From Saprospiraceae bacterium UBA6168 (lineage in GTDB: Bacteria > Bacteroidota > Bacteroidia > Chitinophagales > Saprospiraceae), in NCBI GenBank assembly GCA_002435785.1, contig DIUC01000072.1, forward strand, positions 47,413 to 108,954: 61,542 bases of DNA, in the 5' to 3' direction. The notes below the pieces were generated by a model that was not told the origin of the DNA, searched no databases, and was given only the letters and a program-made list of their open reading frames with translations. Below are positions 1-7,501 of this stretch, in pieces. The position numbers were made by a program, and so were the translations under genes. How positions within the stretch are numbered: position 1 is the first letter of the stretch; each line of letters starts with the position of its first letter.

Positions 1-469
1 GGAAAAGCTCATCCCGCTGGTCATCAACAACATCAAGCACAATAAGCCGCTGCCCATTTATGGGGACGGGAAATATACCCGTGACTGGCTTTGGGTGATT
101 GACCATGCTGAGGCGATTGATACAATCTTTCACAATGGCAAAATGGGGGAGACCTATAATATTGGTGGCAATAATGAGCGCAAAAACATCGAGCTGGTGA
201 CTACCCTCTGCGACATCATGGACGAGCTTTTGGGCCGTGCGCCAGGTACCAGCCGTCAGTTGATTACTTATGTGAAAGACCGCCCCGGCCATGACCGTCG
301 TTATGCCATAGATGCCACTAAATTGAAAAACGAACTTGGTTGGCAACCAACCATTCAGCCCGAAGAAGGGCTGCGGCTCACGGCTAAATGGTATTTAGAG
401 AACGAGGAGTGGCTGGAACACGTTACATCGGGAGCCTATCAACGGTATTATGATGGGCAATATGCCTGA
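1..469 (+). CDS. rmlB: dTDP-glucose 4,6-dehydratase, C-terminal part (5' truncated by window edge)
   Basis: The reading frame is open from base 2, so this is the 3' end of a gene that starts outside the window. Visible motifs are PIYGDGKYTRDWLWVIDHAEA, the strongly conserved C-terminal region of RmlB (extended SDR family), followed by YNIGGNNERKNIELV and DRPGHDRRYAID. RmlB converts dTDP-glucose to dTDP-4-keto-6-deoxyglucose in dTDP-rhamnose synthesis for surface polysaccharide. The catalytic YxxxK and the NAD-binding glycine motif lie outside the window. A strong hairpin terminator follows the stop codon, so this is probably the last gene of its operon. An RmlD-like reductase occurs 55 kb away (55926), not in this operon. 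Confidence 0.93.
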   Translation, partial: EKLIPLVINNIKHNKPLPIYGDGKYTRDWLWVIDHAEAIDTIFHNGKMGETYNIGGNNERKNIELVTTLCDIMDELLGRAPGTSRQLITYVKDRPGHDRRYAIDATKLKNELGWQPTIQPEEGLRLTAKWYLENEEWLEHVTSGAYQRYYDGQYA

Positions 470-485
470 AGCACAACTTCAAATA

Positions 486-526
486 AAAACAGGGTTTGGC
501 GATGAACGTCAAACCCTGTTTTATTT
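486..526 (+). terminator. Rho-independent terminator after rmlB
   Basis: A perfect 13-bp stem (486-498 with 510-522) has an 11-nt loop and ends in a T-rich tract. It lies 16 nt after the rmlB stop. The left arm begins with four A, so it could also act on transcripts coming from the right. Confidence 0.85.
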
Positions 527-566
527 AGGTTATCACCTATGTCTTCGAAACATAGCATATCCCTGA

Positions 567-752
567 CTAAAGGTTCATTCCCCTCAGGGAATCCAAAAGT
601 CCGAATACTTTCAATAGCCAAATGACAAGTAGAATCACCACAACGATGTTGAGAATTCTCTTTATCTTCCCATCCATTGGGATGTAGGTGTTGATGAGCC
701 ATAGGATTACTCCCACGACAATCATGATGATGATGACATTTAAAATTGGCAT
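567..752 (-). CDS. Small two-helix membrane protein (Thivi_2564-type)
   Basis: This is a 61-residue protein made almost entirely of two hydrophobic helices (about residues 3-20 and 33-52) joined by a short polar turn, YIPMDGKIKR. The pattern matches the small conserved family annotated as Thivi_2564 family membrane proteins, whose function is unknown. It reads toward rmlB and is isolated. The similarity comes from recall of the family signature, but the reading frame is convincing because of its membrane-protein composition and the conserved IPMD-K-KRILN core. Confidence 0.75.
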   Translation of the reverse strand: MPILNVIIIMIVVGVILWLINTYIPMDGKIKRILNIVVVILLVIWLLKVFGLLDSLRGMNL

Positions 753-937
753 AAAATTGATTTTAAAAAATTAAGTAAATGTATGTATCTGATTAACGAT
801 TGGGCGTTGTATGATTTCGATTTATTGTTACATAATTCCTATGTTTCTAGTTTAATGATTGCGCAGCGCTTCTTTTGATAAATTGCTGTGCAACCATAAA
901 ATATAAGTAACACAAATCGCCTACACGTTTCACCATC

Positions 938-1600
938 TTACAGCGTCCTAAACCGCACGGGAAGCGTCACCACAACGTTTACGGGTTGACCTCCAAGCAT
1001 GGCTGGCTGCCAATCGGGCATGTCCAATATAGCGGCAATCACCGCTTTGGAGCAACCTGCACAGGCTTCTTTTTTGGTATCCACTCGGTTGATGGATGTG
1101 ACCTCCCCTTTTTTATTGATGACGAAAGTCACGTATTCCAATCCGTCGCTGCCATCGGCCAAGTCGGCTTCTGGGTATTTAATGGAAGTCTTGGCCCAAT
1201 CTGCCAAAGCAGTATTGGAACAACGCTGTGGATTCTTGGCAGTAAGGCAATCAGCGGAGAATAGTGGTGGCCGGTCAGTCTGCGATACAGTATAAATCAC
1301 CGGGTTGGCGCTCACTCTCAGTTTCGCTGGAGTTGTTTTGGTGTCAGCCTTCTTTTTGGTGGTGGACTTGGTGGCTTCGGGGGTAGGTTCAGGCACATCG
1401 CCCTCCACGTAGCCGTAGCTGTACCAATCTGGCTCTGGCCCTATGTCATTGTTGTCAAGGGAGGCAGAATCAACTGGGACTTGCACGGTGGTGTTGTCTG
1501 TAGTGTCAGTAGTTTGTTTGTCTTCGGAATTGCATGCTCCGAACATCCAGACGGTCAGCATAGCCAACAACATTGCCGGAAGGAACTTTACTTTTTTCAT
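938..1600 (-). CDS. Lipoprotein with TonB C-terminal-like domain
   Basis: A 220-residue protein. Its N-terminus MKKVKFLPAMLLAMLTVWMF is followed by GAC, a lipobox with Cys23, so it is probably a lipoprotein. A Thr/Asp/Pro-rich linker runs to about residue 100. The C-terminal 100 residues (YVTFVINKKGEVTSINRV and DWQPAMLGGQPVNVVVTLPV) match the TonB C-terminal fold common in Bacteroidota periplasmic proteins. It has no transmembrane anchor of the kind a real TonB energy transducer carries, so an envelope binding role is more likely than energy transduction. CxxC at 'ACAGC' may form a disulfide. It stands alone, divergent from truA. Confidence 0.8.
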   Translation of the reverse strand: MKKVKFLPAMLLAMLTVWMFGACNSEDKQTTDTTDNTTVQVPVDSASLDNNDIGPEPDWYSYGYVEGDVPEPTPEATKSTTKKKADTKTTPAKLRVSANPVIYTVSQTDRPPLFSADCLTAKNPQRCSNTALADWAKTSIKYPEADLADGSDGLEYVTFVINKKGEVTSINRVDTKKEACAGCSKAVIAAILDMPDWQPAMLGGQPVNVVVTLPVRFRTL

Positions 1601-1744
1601 GTTTTTCTAATTTTGTTATGAATTTTCCAAAATTGGTTTACTCGTCGTGAGTTTAGGCATAACGGGGGCAAGTGCGGGATGTTCAATGTAGCGGTAAATG
1701 ATGTTTATTATGCAAAGCCTCATTCTAATTCGTTCTTTTACACC

Positions 1745-2515
1745 ATGAAATTCTTCTTGCACCTATCCTACAAAGGCACGAACTACCACGGTTGGCAGTG
1801 GCAGCCAAACCACACCAGCGTGCAGGAAACGCTGGAATTGGCACTGGGGAAAATGTTGGGCTACGAGGTCAACTGTACCGGGTGTGGACGAACGGATGCT
1901 GGGGTTCATGCCAGTCAATACTTCTGCCACATAAAGGTGACGGATGATTTTAGCTACGACCCTGTTTTCCGGCTTAATAAAATGCTGCCGGACGACATCA
2001 CCATACATGACTTTATTCAAGTGGACTGGGATGCTCATGCCCAAAAAGATGCTGTTTCCAGGACCTACACTTACCGAATCCATACGGTGAAGGACTCCTT
2101 TCTGAGCGAGCTGAGCACTTTTTACCCAAGAGAAAACATGGACTTTGGCATGATGCAAAAAGCCGTTGAGACATTGACTAATTATAGGGATTTTCGTGGG
2201 ATGTGCCGACAGCCTGACCTTTATAAGACAACGATTTGTGAACTGAAGGCGGCAAGTTTGGTGGTGGAAAAGGAGAGGAATCTGCTTGCTTTCGAGTTCA
2301 CTGCCAATCGCTTTTTGCGTGGGATGGTGCGCATCCTGGTAGCGCAAATCTTGGAGGTTGGGTACGGCAGGGTCTCTTTGGAAACCTTTGAAAATTGCCT
2401 AAAAACGGGCCAAACACCTGCTGTCGCAAAATCTGCCTATCCACAAGGGCTTTACCTTACTGGGGTGCGTTACAAGTATTTGGAGGACTCCAAGGCAAGG
2501 GGGGTGGGAGTCTAA
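1745..2515 (+). CDS. truA: tRNA pseudouridine(38-40) synthase TruA
   Basis: TruA isomerises uridines 38-40 in the anticodon stem-loop of tRNAs. The start at 1745 gives the normal N-terminus MKFFLHLSYKGTNYHGWQ; an in-frame codon 66 nt upstream would add an unconserved extension. The catalytic aspartate is Asp51 in CGRTDAGVHA. Further family motifs are VSRTYTYRI and NRFLRGMVRILVAQILEVG near the C-terminus. At about 256 residues it has the usual length. It is followed by about 220 bp containing an octamer-repeat hairpin before the AAA+ gene. Confidence 0.96.
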   Translation: MKFFLHLSYKGTNYHGWQWQPNHTSVQETLELALGKMLGYEVNCTGCGRTDAGVHASQYFCHIKVTDDFSYDPVFRLNKMLPDDITIHDFIQVDWDAHAQKDAVSRTYTYRIHTVKDSFLSELSTFYPRENMDFGMMQKAVETLTNYRDFRGMCRQPDLYKTTICELKAASLVVEKERNLLAFEFTANRFLRGMVRILVAQILEVGYGRVSLETFENCLKTGQTPAVAKSAYPQGLYLTGVRYKYLEDSKARGVGV

Positions 2516-2657
2516 CCAAAAGAGAGAACCTGGTCGTAGCGCTGCAAAACCTCGACTTTTGTATATGGTTGGAGAAGGAGTGCGATTGGAAAACCAAGGG
2601 CAGGTATTTGCCCCATTGCCGTCCCATTACAATTCCCTTTCTTTGCCCAGAAACTAG

Positions 2658-2724
2658 GGTTTGAGATTTTGAGTGCTTGAGCGTTTGAAGCAGTGCCCCA
2701 CTCAAACCCTCAAACCCTCAAACC
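2658..2724 (+). repeat. Inverted array of 8-nt repeats in leader of the ClpB-like gene
   Basis: Four consecutive octamers (GGTTTGAG, ATTTTGAG, TGCTTGAG, CGTTTGAA; 2658-2689) are followed by an 11-nt spacer and three exact copies of CTCAAACC (2701-2724). The two halves are complementary, so the RNA can fold into a long hairpin. The array ends 12 nt before the start codon at 2737. Confidence 0.85.
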
Positions 2725-2736
2725 CTCAGCAAAAAA

Positions 2737-5700
2737 ATGCCCTCAACCACCCTCAACATACCCGTCCTTGTGCTGCCGACCAAACTTGATGGCCAGGCTG
2801 CCTATCAGGTGCAGCCTGTATTCTTCGGGGTTCCGACAGGGGTGCATCGGCGGTATAGCGAGGCCATCGGCTTATTCAAGAAGCAGGTGAAGCGCCGCTA
2901 TGCTGCCTACTCTTTTTCCCGTGCCACGGCTGAACAACTGCTTTGGTTCAAGTTTGGGCCAGAGGTAAAGCTGACCCAGTACTCGCTGGAGTTCAGCATC
3001 GGTAGCCATTACATCAAGGGGCGTTTCGGAGTGGCGAGCTTCGAGTGGCAGGGGCTGACCTACGCCTGCCTTCCCGCATTTGAGTCCTTCATTTTCATCG
3101 TAAAACGCAACGACCGGGGCAAGCCCGACCTAAAGGCCGAGACTGAGCGGGTGGTGCGGGAAATGATGCGCAGGCTCAAGCAGGCCGAGGGCAGCGACTT
3201 CAACGCCGAGCAGTATTACTCCGATAAAAAAGAGTTCTTAACCACCGTCCAATTGGAGGTCAGCTACAAAGAAGCCAACTTCAACTTTGAGGCAGCGGGA
3301 ATGGAGAGCTTGTTTGCGGCCTTCCGCCAACAGGAGCAGTTCGATGGTGGCGAGGAAATCGAAAAAGTGGCCACCGACCTTTGCGCTCGTTATCCCGATG
3401 AACTGAACCGGGCCTGGCAGCAAGAGCCATTGGTGGTAGCGTTGCACGAATTGATTTTCAAAAAAACAGGGAACAACCCCCTCGTGCTGGTTGGGCCGGA
3501 AGGCGTTGGCAAGCACACCGTGCTGCATGAAGTGGCTTACCGCTACATGGACAGCGTCAACAAAAACATAGCAGAGGACTGGCAACGGCACTGCTTCTGG
3601 CACCTGAACCCAAACCGGGTCATTGCTGGCATGAGCATCGTTGGGCATTGGGAAAAGCGGTTCGAGGCCATCTTGCAGTACGTGCAGTCGCCCAATCACC
3701 GGGAGCGGTACCCCGATAAGCTGCTCGTGGACAATCCAGTGGCACTGCTCCGAATCGGCAAGGCCAAAGGCAGCGACCTCTGCCTCGCAACCGTCCTCAA
3801 GCCATTTTTGGAAAAAAGAAAAATACAACTCGTGCTGCTCGCCACACCGGAGGAGTGGAAAATCGTACAGGAGAGTGACCGGAGCTTTGCCGACCTGTTC
3901 CAAGTGCTGCGGGTACCTGAGCCGGACGTGGCCACAGCCATCAAAATCGTGTTGCAAAACCGCAGCCTCATGGAACTCCAAACAGGCTGCTCCATCACGG
4001 TCCCTGCTATCAGCCAGTTGTTCACCATCCAACGCAACTACCTGAAAAACAAGGCATTGCCCGGTTCGGTGATGCGGCTGCTCACGCAATTGACCACCAA
4101 GTACAGCCGCACGGTGATAGATGCTCCGGAGGTGCGGGAGGAGTTCAAGTCCTTCAGCGGGATGCAGGAGCAGATTTTTGAAGAACAGTCGCCCATTGAG
4201 AAAGACGAATTGCGCCGGGTGCTGGAGCAGGAACTCGTCGGGCAACCGTTGGCCGTGGAGGCGTTGTCTGGCGCCATCCACCTCGTGAAGGCCCGCCTCA
4301 CCGACCGCAACCGACCGCTGGCTTCGTTCCTGTTCATCGGGCCAACTGGCGTGGGGAAGACCCATGCCGCCAAGTTGCTCTGCAAGACCATCCTCGGCAG
4401 CGACGCCAAGTTGATGCGCTTCGACATGAACGAGTACATTGACGGCGGGGCGCTGCAACGGCTCATTGGCGACTACCAAAACCCCGAAGGGCAGCTCACT
4501 GGAAAGGTGCGCTACCAGCCGTTCGGCGTGGTGCTTTTGGATGAAATCGAGAAGGCGCACCCCAGTATCCACGACCTGCTGCTGCAAGTTTTGGATGATG
4601 CCCGCCTCACCGATAGCTTGGGTCGGACGGTGGATTTTTCGAACACCATTATCGTCATGACCTCCAATCTCGGCGCTCGGGAGGCCGCTTCGCAAATTGG
4701 GTACGCCTCTGAGAGCAAGGACGAAAGTGCCGTTTACCGCAAGGCGGTAGAGCAAGCGTTCCGCCCAGAGTTGGTGAATAGAATCGAACAGATAGTTGTG
4801 TTCAATCCGTTGACTTTCAACGAGATACAAAAAATTGCGCAGCTTCAAATCCGGGAATTGTTGCAACGGGACGGCTTCGTGCGCCGCACCACAATTGTCA
4901 ACGTCTCGGAAGCGGCGCTGGACTGGGTGGCCCGCCGTGGCTTTGATGGCCGCATGGGCGGGCGGGCGCTCAAGCGGCAAATCGAGCGTGACCTGACTTT
5001 GCTTTCAGCGGAGCAATTGATAAAAACTACCTCGGACACCCCAGTCATCCTTGATATTTTACTGGATAACGAACGGTTGGTGCCCCACATCACGCCCATC
5101 CAGTTCGTGCCACCACTTGACGATTCATGGCTGCCAGAGATACCAGAGGAGAGCAACGCCCTGCGGTTTTTTGGTAAATTGCAGCACCGGCTGGAGCAAG
5201 TGGAAAAAGAAATTGACAATTTTGAGCGGCGGCAAGAGCGCCAGGGCCGCCTTTACAATGTGGCTGGCCGTGATGCCGATTGGAAGCATTACGATTTTAA
5301 AAACAAAGTAGCGATAATGAAGGAGGGCCTGCAATTCAAGGCATTGCGGCTGAGGGAACGAAAGGCATCGTTCGTGCCAGTGTTGCCGTTGCGGCTCAAG
5401 CGGGTGTACATGAATTATTCGGAGCCGGGTACCGACAAGGCACGAAAAGAAGTGCTTCGGGACAAGCATTTTCAAGAGGAAGGCATGAAAACGCTCCGGG
5501 AAGAATACCGTCACCTCAGCCCGCAGTTCGACAGTTTTCAGACGGATTACTTGGTCAGCTACTTCGACCTAACGTTTTTGGAGTGCATGTTGGAGGATTT
5601 TTTGGCACAAAAAACAGAGAAGGTCGTCATTCGCCTGGAGTCTTGCGTGACCCACGCTGGGCAGTCGGAAATCGAGTTTCTCATCAACCAATACAGCCTT

Positions 5701-6030
5701 TTGCTTACCTCGATGGACATCTCGCACCATATTATGCAAGACCTAAAGGGCATTGAGGCGGATGAGCACAGCTTAGGGCGATTGCTCGTTGGAGAGGCAG
5801 GCTTACACCTTTTTTACACGAGCGGCGGCACACCGCTACCAATCCGGTTTTCGCTCACCGTGAATGGTGTTGAATTGCCCGAAAAACAATTGGTCATACG
5901 AATTTATGATGGGAAAGACACCCAGGTGGACCTGCGGACGGGTTATAGCAATACCTTCAGGATGACGTCGGAAGAGTTGAAGTTGTTGTTGTACGGTGGG
6001 ATGGTGAAACCGCAAGGCACCCGGCTTTGA
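2737..6030 (+). CDS. ClpB/ClpA-like double AAA+ ATPase with degenerate D1 and PCRF-like C-terminal domain
   Basis: A 1097-residue protein. Residues 1-230 form an unrecognised N-terminal domain that is not a Clp-N repeat. D1 has Walker A GPEGVGKH (253-260; His replaces Thr/Ser), a Walker B-like LLVDNP with the catalytic Glu missing, and FADLFQ where the arginine fingers ERRFQ are expected. D2 looks active: GPTGVGKT (535-542), VVLLDEIEKAH (D602/E603), sensor 1 MTSNLGA, FRPELVNRIE, sensor 2 GGRALKRQIE. However, the D2 pore-loop region RLIGDYQNPEGQLT (575-588) is about 5 residues shorter than in ClpB and lacks GYVG. No ClpB coiled-coil M domain is visible. After D2, a helical stretch (about 810-900) and a region around VIRLESCVTHAGQSEIEF and GEAGLHLF (963-1026) resemble the PCRF domain of peptide chain release factors, without a GGQ domain. 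Function unknown: probably a remodelling ATPase, possibly ribosome-linked (inference). Confidence 0.85.
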   Translation: MPSTTLNIPVLVLPTKLDGQAAYQVQPVFFGVPTGVHRRYSEAIGLFKKQVKRRYAAYSFSRATAEQLLWFKFGPEVKLTQYSLEFSIGSHYIKGRFGVASFEWQGLTYACLPAFESFIFIVKRNDRGKPDLKAETERVVREMMRRLKQAEGSDFNAEQYYSDKKEFLTTVQLEVSYKEANFNFEAAGMESLFAAFRQQEQFDGGEEIEKVATDLCARYPDELNRAWQQEPLVVALHELIFKKTGNNPLVLVGPEGVGKHTVLHEVAYRYMDSVNKNIAEDWQRHCFWHLNPNRVIAGMSIVGHWEKRFEAILQYVQSPNHRERYPDKLLVDNPVALLRIGKAKGSDLCLATVLKPFLEKRKIQLVLLATPEEWKIVQESDRSFADLFQVLRVPEPDVATAIKIVLQNRSLMELQTGCSITVPAISQLFTIQRNYLKNKALPGSVMRLLTQLTTKYSRTVIDAPEVREEFKSFSGMQEQIFEEQSPIEKDELRRVLEQELVGQPLAVEALSGAIHLVKARLTDRNRPLASFLFIGPTGVGKTHAAKLLCKTILGSDAKLMRFDMNEYIDGGALQRLIGDYQNPEGQLTGKVRYQPFGVVLLDEIEKAHPSIHDLLLQVLDDARLTDSLGRTVDFSNTIIVMTSNLGAREAASQIGYASESKDESAVYRKAVEQAFRPELVNRIEQIVVFNPLTFNEIQKIAQLQIRELLQRDGFVRRTTIVNVSEAALDWVARRGFDGRMGGRALKRQIERDLTLLSAEQLIKTTSDTPVILDILLDNERLVPHITPIQFVPPLDDSWLPEIPEESNALRFFGKLQHRLEQVEKEIDNFERRQERQGRLYNVAGRDADWKHYDFKNKVAIMKEGLQFKALRLRERKASFVPVLPLRLKRVYMNYSEPGTDKARKEVLRDKHFQEEGMKTLREEYRHLSPQFDSFQTDYLVSYFDLTFLECMLEDFLAQKTEKVVIRLESCVTHAGQSEIEFLINQYSLLLTSMDISHHIMQDLKGIEADEHSLGRLLVGEAGLHLFYTSGGTPLPIRFSLTVNGVELPEKQLVIRIYDGKDTQVDLRTGYSNTFRMTSEELKLLLYGGMVKPQGTRL

Positions 6031-6119
6031 CCACGAACGCTCTGGGCTGAATTGATAAAGGTCTTGGTACTCATTTGAAAAAAACTATCTGAACCTTCCC
6101 ATGTTCTTTAGACAAATTC

Positions 6120-6127
6120 TACATTTG
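6120..6127 (+). promoter_or_regulatory. Bacteroidota -7 element of the ferredoxin/iscX promoter
   Basis: TACATTTG matches TAnnTTTG exactly and lies 17 nt before the ferredoxin start. No clear -33 TTTG is present at the ideal distance. Confidence 0.6.
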
Positions 6128-6143
6128 CGTTCTTTTTGAAATT

Positions 6144-6485
6144 ATGGCTACCATCAAGTTTATATTCGAAGACAAGTCCATTGCCCCGGTGACGGTTAAT
6201 GATGCCCAAGTTGACACCTCAATTTTGGAGGTTACGGAGGAGCATGACATCCATTTGAACCACAACTGTGGCGGGGTTTGTGCCTGCAGCACCTGCCATG
6301 TTTACGTCCTTCGTGGCGACGAGCATTTGGAGGAAATCTCCGACAAGGAAGAAGACTTCGTTGACCGGGCAATCAATCCTCGGTTGGAGTCGAGGCTGGC
6401 CTGCCAGTGCGTCATTTTGGACAAAAATGCCGTCATCGAAATAGAGATACCCGACCAGAAGCGCATCATCGGGCACGAGCATTGA
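6144..6485 (+). CDS. fdx: 2Fe-2S ferredoxin, adrenodoxin/Isc type
   Basis: A 113-residue electron carrier. The cluster ligands are Cys42, Cys48, Cys51 and Cys87, giving the adrenodoxin/IscFdx spacing CX5CX2CX35C; additional cysteines occur at 46 and 89. The family delivers electrons to Fe-S cluster assembly or to cytochrome P450-type partners. The following gene is iscX, as at the end of proteobacterial isc operons, which supports an Fe-S assembly role. No iscS, iscU, hscA or hscB gene is nearby. A good -7 promoter element stands 17 nt upstream. Confidence 0.9.
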   Translation: MATIKFIFEDKSIAPVTVNDAQVDTSILEVTEEHDIHLNHNCGGVCACSTCHVYVLRGDEHLEEISDKEEDFVDRAINPRLESRLACQCVILDKNAVIEIEIPDQKRIIGHEH

Positions 6486-6523
6486 GTTGGCAGTTTGGCA
6501 GTCAGCGTCTGCCTTTTTGCCAG

Positions 6524-6552
6524 ATTCATCATTCCACCATTCATCATTTATC
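6524..6552 (+). repeat. Heptamer-like repeats in the iscX leader
   Basis: Units ATTCATC, ATTCCACC, ATTCATC and ATTTATC lie head to tail and end 9 nt before the iscX start codon. Just upstream (6487-6522), GTTGGCA/GTTTGGCA units face a complementary TTGCCAG. Confidence 0.6.
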
Positions 6553-6561
6553 ATCAGAATA

Positions 6562-6810
6562 ATGGCATTCAAAGACATAGAAGACCTCCCCATCCACTGG
6601 AAAGACCACGAAGACGTGGCCATGCGACTTTATGAAAAATTCGGCGATGACTTCAACGAGGGCAAGATTTACCGAGTCCGATTCACCGAACTGATTGAAT
6701 GGATTCTGGAAATCCCTAATTTCGCAGGGACAAGGGAAGATTGCTCCGAAGGCCACCTCGAACAAATCCAAGCAAAATGGGTGTACGAGTGGCGGGACAA
6801 TAATAAATAG
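6562..6810 (+). CDS. iscX: Fe-S assembly protein IscX
   Basis: An 82-residue protein beginning MAFKDIEDLPIHWKDHEDVAM. It carries the IscX signature: an acidic small protein with FTELIEWILEIPNF and a C-terminal QAKWVYEW. IscX binds IscS and iron and tunes cluster assembly on IscU. The start at 6562 is chosen because the upstream in-frame stretch translates the leader repeats. It is about 15 residues longer than the E. coli protein. It follows ferredoxin by 76 bp and precedes the KdsC-like gene, from which a 31-bp inverted repeat separates it. Confidence 0.88.
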   Translation: MAFKDIEDLPIHWKDHEDVAMRLYEKFGDDFNEGKIYRVRFTELIEWILEIPNFAGTREDCSEGHLEQIQAKWVYEWRDNNK

Positions 6811-6812
6811 TG

Positions 6813-6891
6813 GGCAGTTCGTCAGTTTGCAGTTGGCAGTCAGGGGCTGCTAACTGGGTACTGACTGCCAACTGCCAACTGACGAACTGCC
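6813..6891. repeat. 31-bp inverted repeat between iscX and the KdsC-like gene
   Basis: Arms 6813-6843 and 6861-6891 are complementary over 31 bp with one mismatch, around a 17-nt loop. The right arm consists of heptamer-like units (ACTGCCA, ACTGCCA, ACTGACG-A, ACTGCCA) and ends 8 nt before the start codon at 6900. No T tract follows, so it is not a standard terminator. Confidence 0.88.
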
Positions 6892-6899
6892 AACTAAAA

Positions 6900-7439
6900 A
6901 TGTACCCTCCAGACAACACCGAACGCTTCCAACATGCCGGCAACATCCTTGGCCGGTTCAAGGACATCCATACCTTTATTTTTGACGTGGACGGTGTGCT
7001 CACCAATGGTGAAGTGCTGGTGACGGAACAGGGCGAATTGCTCCGCAAAATGAGTGTGCGGGACGGTCAAGCATTGCGCATGGCCGTGGAGGAGGGCTTC
7101 CGTATCCTGATTTTGACCAAAGGAAAATCGGAAGGAGTGGTTGCACGGTTGCGGGAACTCGGCATTCGGGATGTGCTGTACAATGTCCAGAACAAGCTCA
7201 AAGCCTACGAAGAGTTCCTTGATGCCTACGACCTTGACGAAGATGGCATACTGTACATGGGCGATGACCTGCCAGACTTTGAGGTCATGCGCCGGGTGGG
7301 GCTGCCCACCTGTCCCCAAGACGCCGTGCCTGAGATTCGGGAAATTTCGCATTATATCTCTCCGCTGAACGGGGGAGCAGGGTGTGCCCGGGACGTGATT
7401 GAGAAGGTGATGAAGCTGAATGGTATGTGGAATTATTGA
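6900..7439 (+). CDS. kdsC: KdsC-type HAD phosphatase (3-deoxy-D-manno-octulosonate 8-phosphate phosphatase)
   Basis: A 179-residue HAD-superfamily hydrolase of the C0 subclass. The nucleophile and acid/base aspartates are Asp29 and Asp31 in FIFDVDGVLTNGEV; further motifs are ILTKGKSEGV, the KdsC-like NKLKAYEEF and MGDDLPDFEVM. Family members dephosphorylate KDO-8-phosphate during lipopolysaccharide core synthesis. The start at 6900 is used because the longer frame runs through a non-coding inverted repeat. The length fits KdsC. NeuA-like or other sugar phosphate substrates cannot be excluded, since no kdsA or kdsD is adjacent. Confidence 0.87.
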   Translation: MYPPDNTERFQHAGNILGRFKDIHTFIFDVDGVLTNGEVLVTEQGELLRKMSVRDGQALRMAVEEGFRILILTKGKSEGVVARLRELGIRDVLYNVQNKLKAYEEFLDAYDLDEDGILYMGDDLPDFEVMRRVGLPTCPQDAVPEIREISHYISPLNGGAGCARDVIEKVMKLNGMWNY

Positions 7440-7501
7440 ACCCTTCCGACCAACGACTTTAGATATGGTGTTAGGTTGACCAACCTTTCTTACTTTTCAC
7501 C

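Noticed and set aside
3238..4980. 580-codon open frame antisense to the ClpB-like gene
   Set aside because: His/Leu/Gln-rich translation without motifs; it mirrors codon bias of the well-supported plus-strand gene.
2737..6030. ClpV of a type VI secretion or contractile injection system
   Set aside because: No sheath, tube, baseplate or spike genes lie in the window, and the N-terminal domain and pore loop do not fit ClpV.
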